Origin: Xenosphaeropsis pyriputrescens
Taxonomy: Eukaryota > Ascomycota > Leotiomycetes > Phacidiales > Phacidiaceae
Direction: 5' to 3'
Length of the DNA: 64,000 nucleotides
Assembly (NCBI GenBank): GCA_022609375.1
Contig: JAGKQE010000032.1
Span: 186,001-250,000, forward strand
The notes under the pieces were generated by a model. That model was not told the DNA's origin, ran no database searches, and saw only the letters and a program-made list of their open reading frames with translations. Position 1 is the stretch's first letter. Each line of letters starts with the position of its first letter. Position numbers and translations under genes: made by a program. Below, piece after piece: positions 56,917-64,000 of this stretch.

Positions 56917-58999
56917 GTCGTGGAGGTGAAAGTTGAGGTTGGGCAAATGAATTACGTTAGTCGCAAGGTAGCTGCGTACCCAAAGTAGCTAAGGCAAATG
57001 GTTACCGCAGGCTAGGGCGCATTTAAAGGTGTGTAATGTGCTATGTATATGCCTTCAGAAGCAGCGAAGAAGGAATAGGCTTGGTGCTTGATGTGCAATG
57101 CTGGATAAGGTGAGGCATGTAGATATGTAGATGCATACTTACAAGTACGATTTACTTGCCGACCTTGTACCCCTCTGCACAAAAGGTACCCGATGTATGT
57201 TTGCGTCCACTCAACGATGAGTGACAGCGAGCGACACAGTCCGTAATTACGTGTATCGCGTCAACAGCAATCGATGTTCGTTCAGTTCCAATCCCGTGAA
57301 TGCTCGAGTGCCCGCTTATGTACGCCGCGTCTGCTGTTCGTTATCGTTACCAACGGACCGCCTTACGACTTACCCTGCAATGCTCTTCTCTGCGCTGCTC
57401 TGCTCTTGCACAAGGGATCCTCGCATGTATCTCGTCTTGCCTAGATTTGGCTCGCCTTGTTCTCCGGGGGTACACTGAGAGAGCACCTTGGGTTGTGAGG
57501 TTAGAGTGTTTGATGGCTGTGACCGTGACCGTGGCCGTGGCCGTCGACGGCGGATGAGAGTCGAAGTGAGATTGGGAGTGCCCTTTGCCTTAGCTGCCTT
57601 TTCCTCGGTCGTTAGCCCACGGGATCCCAGCCCACGCCGAGAACACGAGCTCACACAACCCCAAAAGTGCCCTGCACCACCAACACCTCCTAAAAAGAAG
57701 GTTTTCCAAATCCAAATAGAAAGTTGCGCCAGTCACTGTCACACCTCTCACTAAGTAGAATAATACAGAGCACTAGGTAGGTATCTTATCTCAATCGAAT
57801 CCCTTATGTGTCCTATGGATACCTCGCAGCAAGGAAGAAGAAGATTTCAGCCGAGAGAGCGCGTATGCGAGAATGTAGCCACGACAAAGTATCGATGAGA
57901 AGGGCAGGCTGGTGGTTGGTGAAGTGGACTGACCGTCCAGTCTGGCGACACTGGCACCTTCGGGGCCTTGATGGGCTGCGATGCGGTGGCTGGCAATGCG
58001 CAAAAGGGTTTCTGAGCCTACAGAGCACGACTGTGGTCTTTGGTGCTTCCACAGTCTCACTCCGAAAAAGACACGAAGTCCGATGCGGTCAAGAGGTGTC
58101 TAAGAAAAGGGCCACCCCTAGAAATAGCCAACAGGCGAACAAGCACCAGAAACAAACGAGAAGAGATGAGACAGGATGCGGAGTTCCTAGAAGGGTGTCA
58201 AATAGCCCCCAGACTATGCCTCTTTTGGGCAAATTGAGTATTCCGTGACGGCTTCGCGACCATAACAGGCCGAGCAGCAGTGAGCAGTGAGTGATCAGAC
58301 GAGTATTGTGAGACGAGGTACTCGTACAACTCTACTCATCGTCCGTGAGCTCGAAGGGCTCGAAGGGCAGGAGGATGCGTAATGAAATCCGTAATGAAAT
58401 CCTCTGTTCCCTATAGAAATACGGAGCGTGTAATAGATTAATAGATTGCAGTGTGTGCGCGCGCAACGCGATACACTCACTCACGGGTCTATATTTACTT
58501 GTACAAGATACGTCTCGCTCAAGTCACTATTTCAGAGGACGACCCCTTCATGTCAGTCGGCCTGTAACGGGGGGGGGGGGTAAATAACGAATAGGGAATT
58601 AAAGTGTTCACATACGAAGGAGGAGAGTAAAAAAGACACTTTCGCTTTCCTATGTACTTGTACTTGTATGCGCGTATCAGTGGAATACCCGGTCTGGCAA
58701 GGTAGTACAAATGCTGATGTCCGATACTATCCGTCCATTCGTATGTATGGAGTATCGCGGGAGTATCGCGAGAATATCCCAGGAAGCAGAAGCAAGCAGA
58801 GAAGTCGTTGAACCTTGGGTGTATCAATTGGCTGCTCCGTCGCATAAAGATGCGCGATCGAAAATCCTAAGTACAGGGCGAGCCTGGTCGTGATGACTGT
58901 CTTGCTTTGCCTTTACCTTTTGCCTTGGATGGGCGTAGAGTAAGGTACCGCCCACTCTTTCGAAGGCTTCTCCTTCGTCTTCCTTTCCCACAGTCACGA

Positions 59000-59048
59000 T
59001 GCGATGTGATGTGCTGCGATATGATGCGACGCGATGCGATGCGATGCG
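59000..59048. repeat. Degenerate GATGC array
   Basis: Tandem pentamers of GATGC/GATGT/GACGC type over about 50 nt. Confidence 0.75.
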
Positions 59049-60668
59049 TTGTCCGACGCTGGGAGGTGATTGTGCAGCAAAGCGGTTTGCGCACAGTCAA
59101 TGGAAATCCTTCGCTTGGTGCTTCCAATGCCAAATCGCGCGTATACTGAGGGTCCTCACAGACGTTCTAGGTTCTAGGTGCAGTAGGATTTGCCTCGAAA
59201 AAGACGAAACACCAGATCCTGATGGCTTTATTGATGGCTTCAGCTTCGGAGATCTTAGGGTCTTGATGTTGGGAGATCTTATGACCTTCTTGATGGCTGA
59301 CCATTATATGTAGGTATACTTAACAATAAAATCCCAACGGCTTTTTCGCCGCCCTGTTTCGTCGCATTTATGCAAGGCACGCTCCAAAGATATTTCGATG
59401 AGAATGTCATGTCAATGCTCCCTGCGTCAAATATCGAACTCGTTCCCTCATACCAGCAGACCGAAGAGCGAACAATGAAGTTGAAAAAGTCAACTACAAG
59501 AATCATGCATACCTTATCTACCCTTGCCTGATACTCCAGGGTTCGCGCCATGCTATCGATTTATTGTCTTCTGCGAAAGCACGCGTTCAACACTCTCTCT
59601 AGAGTATTCGCCGCGCGTGTCTTGCACCACTCTCTGCTGCAGAGTTACCTCATATGGCTCTATATCGCCAGATATCATGTTAGGTATTATCAGAGGGTAT
59701 GCACTCTCCCTTGAACGGGTGAAGAAACGATAGAATACAATGTGCGCATACCCACATGTAACGTAAGCTTGGGGTTGGGAGGTCAGTTCAACAGAGTACC
59801 TATAGGTATCGAGTACATAGTATCTCTCGCCCTGCATAAGCCCTGCACATTCCATCAATTCCATCTCACACGTCAGAAACATTCCCACTGCTCTTGAAGA
59901 GACATATGTATAAATGGTAAAAAGACAAAGAACGAAAATGGAGAGAGGAAGGGTTGAGGAGTAGAGGCTGCTTCTCCGCCTTCATTTTACCATTTCAAGT
60001 GTGCTCCTCATATCTGCGATTCGATTCAGAAGATCAACGTCATTGCTCATCCAGTCCGGCCTCCTCCAAAGGTCGATATGCTCGAGGACAATGTTCGATG
60101 GGAGTGCTCATCAATCTCCCCTTTCAGTGTCTCTAGATGCGACATCGACCTTCTTTTACCCTTCTATCGGCAGCTTCGGAGATCACGATCACAGGGGCAG
60201 GAAGCAGGCAGGCCTGAGCAGCAAGGTTGCCGTCCAACTCGATCATCCTGTGATTCTTGGGCTCAGACTCCGCCCCTTATTAGAAGTCCCTGTGAGGAGT
60301 AAATTGTCAAATCCCATCTCTCCGAGTACGTACACACAGCTTGTGCTCCCAGTACTACCTGTGAGTAAGTCGCTCAGAGTGGACGGCCATTTCCCGTACA
60401 TGTTGCAATGTTTTAGTGGCCAAGCCATGGCCTGTGGTTCCTGGTGCTTTATGCTAAACATCTTCGACTTTTGTCTGAGCATCCGACCTGGGGCCCTTTC
60501 TGGATACACTCGTGGTCCCCTCGGTCGCTGCGCATGGGCGTTGACTAAGATAGTTGAGTCGATGGAAGGGTAAGCGCACCAGGAACAAACAGAAAGGTGT
60601 GGGGACGAATGGAGGAGAGGGGAAAAGTGGAAAAGGAAAAGGAATTTTTCAGAAAAGAAAATTCAAAA

Positions 60669-60717
60669 TTCAAGCTTCAAGCTCCGAGCTTCAAGCTTCA
60701 AGCTCCAAGCTTCAAGC
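60669..60717. repeat. Heptamer array of AAGCTTC/AAGCTCC type
   Basis: About seven units of CAAGCTT and CAAGCTC in an alternating pattern. Confidence 0.85.
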
Positions 60718-60835
60718 ATGAATTCAAAGACAGAGACCAAGGAGCAAAACATACAAAATGAATGGACAAACCAAGAACGAAAAGAGAAGAAAATAAAACA
60801 AGGAAATGAAAAGAGGGAAGAAGTCTAGAATTGAG

Positions 60836-60968
60836 TTGAGGTGATAAAGATGTAAATAAAAATAGAAATAGAAATAAAAATAAAAATAAGAATAAAATAT
60901 GAGATAGAATAGAACAAAAATTGAAATTAAAATAAGATAAAATAAAATAAAATAGAATAGAATAAAAA
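60836..60968. repeat. A-rich AAATAG/AAATA tract
   Basis: About 130 nt of plus-strand A-rich repeats (AAATAG, then AAATAA, then AAAATAG), with almost no C. Confidence 0.8.
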
Positions 60969-62220
60969 ACCGCATCGAAACTCAAAAACGTGAGGTACAA
61001 ACAATGCGCACCAATGAGATTGACCTACTCCGTAATGATGCGGACGAATCTCACGGCACCAGTGAGCACACCAACCCCCCGGGTACCTCTCCATAGCTTC
61101 CGCAGCAAACACGCGAAGTGTTCTACTTGTAAGTCCTCTACTTCTAATTAAGCTGGGAATGCCGGCCTTCGAGCCACAGTTGAAGTGCAAAGACGCCGCC
61201 GCCGCCCCACACGCTATTCTCCATGTTCACTAGCACTCGTAGGGCGGTCGTCACGAACCTCGAACCTTGAAATCATTGTGAGCCAGCGCAAATGAAGCCG
61301 ACTGCAACCTCAACCATTCCACTGACACCATGCCACACAGTGAGAGTGAGAGTGAGGGTATCTCTCCTTATTGTCTTGAACGACCACGGTCTCACACCAA
61401 TCAACTTCGAGCGAACCGACATGATTACTGCCGAGTACTTACAAGTGCGTACATACCTTCAGACATATATGTACGTACTGTGCAAGTAATAATGAGGGGT
61501 CATTTGAGCTCTCCATATCTCAGGAACAGCTGGAACAGATGAAACAGATGCATGAGTGAGTGCTAGAACCTCGGTAAACGATATCTGGCCTCGCCTTGCC
61601 AGCTTACCTACCTTGCCCTTACGCCGGCATGGTGACATCTCAGATATGCTTAGGTATAAAACTGTGCATCACAGTCAGGTACTAAAACCACAACTTGCAC
61701 AATCCGTAGCAATACATACATACTAGTATGTCGGATCATAGGTATGTACCTAAGGTAAGGACAGGTAGGTACATGAGGTTGAAGAAGAACGATGAACACC
61801 TGAGTCGCAAGGTATTCATACACCGCTCGCCATCATCCCTATGACTTGTACTCCGTATGCTGGACTGTAATGTCGGCTTTGAAGAGAACTCTTGATCTAT
61901 CTCTCAGTTATCAATTCTAACTTGCAGAACACACAAAGGTACAGAGTAGTATTTTTGACACTCTGCATGCAGCGGTCCGCGGAACCTGAGTCACCGGCCT
62001 GGTCGATGACGATTGCATATCAAAATCTCTGGGATCTCTAATCCCGCAAGGTACCAGAGAGAGAGAGGCACAGCGAGCTGTCAGAAGTGCTCTTAGAAAT
62101 GGTTGCGCTTGTCATTGGTCCTTTCTGCGGTCGCTGAGGATTGAGATAATCCATATCTCTCTCTTTTCCTTGGATGGCTTTCTTTTTCACTCTGTTTCTT
62201 CTGGTCCTACATCCCATCCT

Positions 62221-62259
62221 CAGGTTCAGGTTCAGGTTCAGGTTCTGGTTCTGGTTCCA
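62221..62259. repeat. Hexamer array GGTTCA -> GGTTCT
   Basis: Three to four GGTTCA units then GGTTCT units. This is another array whose unit switches by one base. Confidence 0.85.
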
Positions 62260-63399
62260 AAGGAAAGCTAAGTACCTGACTTACCTTACCTTGCCTTCCC
62301 TCGCCAGATTGGCACCTCACTGGCACTTCCATGCAAGAAGCATAAGTCGGTGTGTCGTACAAGGCGGACTAAAGAAGCATAGAACCTCCACCTCTGTGCT
62401 ATCGTCCAGTGTCCCACCAGTAGCTCAGCCAATATGAGCTTTACCGCAAGGCCATCCCCTCAATTCTGCGAGACACTCTGTTCGTCTGGCGAGGCGGTGA
62501 ATATGAATAACACGCACCACTTCACATCTCCCGAAAGCGAAAACGTGGAGGTGTCACGTGATATGGCTGCGATCAAGAAGATTTGGACCCTCAGAGAATT
62601 TATGAATGGACGTCTCCCACGTGCTGTCACGCGCAACTAGCATGATTCTTGCAACGTCGGTGCAGCAATAAGTCAAGTGGCAGTAACGGGAGTTGCAGAT
62701 AATAGAGATAGGGCCACTGTCACCGCCTGTGACCGCCAGTCGCCTCGAGATTGCCTGTTATCAAATCCCCGCAGCCTGAGAGGAAAAATTCCTAGAAGAA
62801 TATGAAAGGCGGTGGTTGGGGAAACGGAGTGTCATAGCTCTGTATGCAAAGGTCCGAATTCAAAGGTGATTATGAAACTATTTCCAACATGACCGTATCG
62901 AGTACAGCTGTACTCCGTACAGTTGAGGGGTCTGGGAGACGGTGAAGAGACGTGAGGATGCATGTGTATATAATTGGAAGATTGAGAATCGGTGAAGAGA
63001 TATCAGGTTGAGATGTGAGATAACCTTTATGAACAAACGGGATTCGATGCGATTGTACGGAGTGGTAAGGATTCCTCTGTCAATCTGGGGTTTATCCGCT
63101 GTCCTCCAATCTTGTCGCCGGGAAGGGATCTTGTGCATTGTTATGCAGTCAAGCGATATTGCATTGGAACTGCATTACGGAATGCTCAATTGGACGACCA
63201 TCGTCCTGCAAAACAGATGTCAACGTCGACGTCGATGATTGATGGTGTAGTTCCATGTTTTGTCTCGTAGCTAGATTTTGAGGCTGAAGACAGCGAATAT
63301 TCGGAATGAAGGTGCGATGTATGTGACTTCTTTTTGCGCTTCATGTGCTACGTTGACAATTAGTATTGTTGTAGAAACATGAAAACAACACTTGATATA

Positions 63400-63427
63400 T
63401 CCCTCTCTTTCAGGAGAAAGAGAGGGA
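63400..63427. other. Perfect 11-bp hairpin
   Basis: The left arm TCCCTCTCTTT (63400-63410) pairs exactly with AAAGAGAGGGA (63417-63427) around a 6-nt loop CAGGAG. Function is unknown. It lies in the gene-free region near the window end. Confidence 0.7.
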
Positions 63428-64000
63428 CCATAGCAACCACATTATCGCCAGCAACACATGAATATGGCTGGCCTGATTTGATACTCGTAGTGCATGAGTT
63501 GTAAGCATACTGAGTGTCGCCGGGAGAAGATCTTGGAAATGTGCTGGCGAAGCTTCTCATGCAAGAGGGCAATGTAGTGGTTGATGAATGATGATGCATT
63601 CATCCCGTTTGTCAAGAGAGGAATTAATAAAGAGACAAGCACATTTCCGTCGGAAAGCCTCTCACTTTGGGATATCTCGCCTCCAACAAGTGTCTGAAGT
63701 CTTTTCCAAGTTGAGCAACAGACGCTTCGACCTAGTCAGTCTCTGACATATCGAGCAACAGCGGCTCAGGGACGTGGCTCAACTACCACATTCGGATAAC
63801 ATCACATCACGGCAGACTCACGTCGCGTTCCATATATTGTGTGCCTCATCTCGAGGCTCACAAACGCGTCCCTTCTCTCTCTGCCATATCTTTCCTCTCT
63901 CTTTTTCTCCTTACCACATCAACCGCCGCTCATCAACACAAGCAGCTGAGATGAGCATTCTCTCGATGTGAACAGGAAAATCAAACACTCATACCTCAGC

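Larger units (their letters stand above)
54256..64000. other. 9.7-kb gene-free region upstream of IME2
   Basis: I find no gene here on either strand. Frames are short or low-complexity. The longest reasonable one (ATG 60091 to 60573, 160 codons, +) has no motif and is not annotated. The stretch is instead marked by many short tandem arrays, long one-strand purine or pyrimidine tracts and repeated GGTAC/TACC-type motifs. It ends at the window edge, so part may belong to the next gene. It may act as an extended IME2 promoter or 5' leader, or hold noncoding RNA, but nothing proves this. Confidence 0.5.

Noticed and set aside
60001..60573. Plus-strand frame, longest in the IME2 upstream region
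   Set aside because: It begins at GTG. From ATG 60091 it has 160 codons but no motif, no homology I recognise and no supporting context.

Overview
The window looks like a chromosomal segment of a filamentous ascomycete (Pezizomycotina). Genes have short GT-AG introns, mostly 45-110 nt, and compact 5' exons. The proteins are typical of these fungi: DCL2 Dicer, IME2-type kinase, HSPA12-like Hsp70 and a DUF2293 protein. A leotiomycete (Helotiales, Sclerotiniaceae-like) is my best guess, but it rests on remembered protein similarity, not on a search. No rRNA, tRNA, CRISPR or intact transposon was recognised.

Layout. 0.4-1.3 kb: a decayed F-box/LRR-type gene. 1.8-4.5 kb: proteasome alpha-2 (-) and a RING-CH membrane E3 ligase (+) share a divergent promoter. 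5.8-9.8 kb: a small Ser/His-rich protein (+), the gamma-tubulin adaptor MZT1 (+) and a CHY/RING ubiquitin ligase (-). 10.8-17.5 kb, all +: a LYR-motif protein, a mitochondrial carrier and a DUF2293 protein. 18-24 kb: a coiled-coil protein (-) divergent from TRP2 (+, with a TGACTCA site upstream), then LSM1 (-) and a diphosphoinositol-type Nudix hydrolase (-). 26.3-37.5 kb, all +: ATE1, a carotenoid cleavage oxygenase and DCL2. 40.9-49.7 kb: a Cys/His protein (-), an unrecognised coiled-coil protein (+) and an HSPA12-like Hsp70 (-). 51.8-54.3 kb: an IME2-like kinase (-). 54.3-64 kb: about 9.7 kb upstream of IME2 with no supportable gene, full of short tandem arrays and strand-asymmetric purine/pyrimidine tracts.

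The genes do not form a pathway cluster. They are mostly housekeeping or regulatory genes. Several concern protein turnover (proteasome alpha-2, two RING ligases, arginyltransferase) and RNA turnover or silencing (LSM1, DCL2), but this grouping is probably chance. The most interesting points are the uORF overlapping the MZT1 start, a GC-AG intron in the proteasome gene, the 29-nt microexon carrying the Dicer Walker A motif, the eroded F-box gene and the long repeat-studded region upstream of IME2.

Exon coordinates were assembled by hand from reading frame, splice consensus and family knowledge. Each listed CDS keeps frame across all junctions. No transcript data were available.
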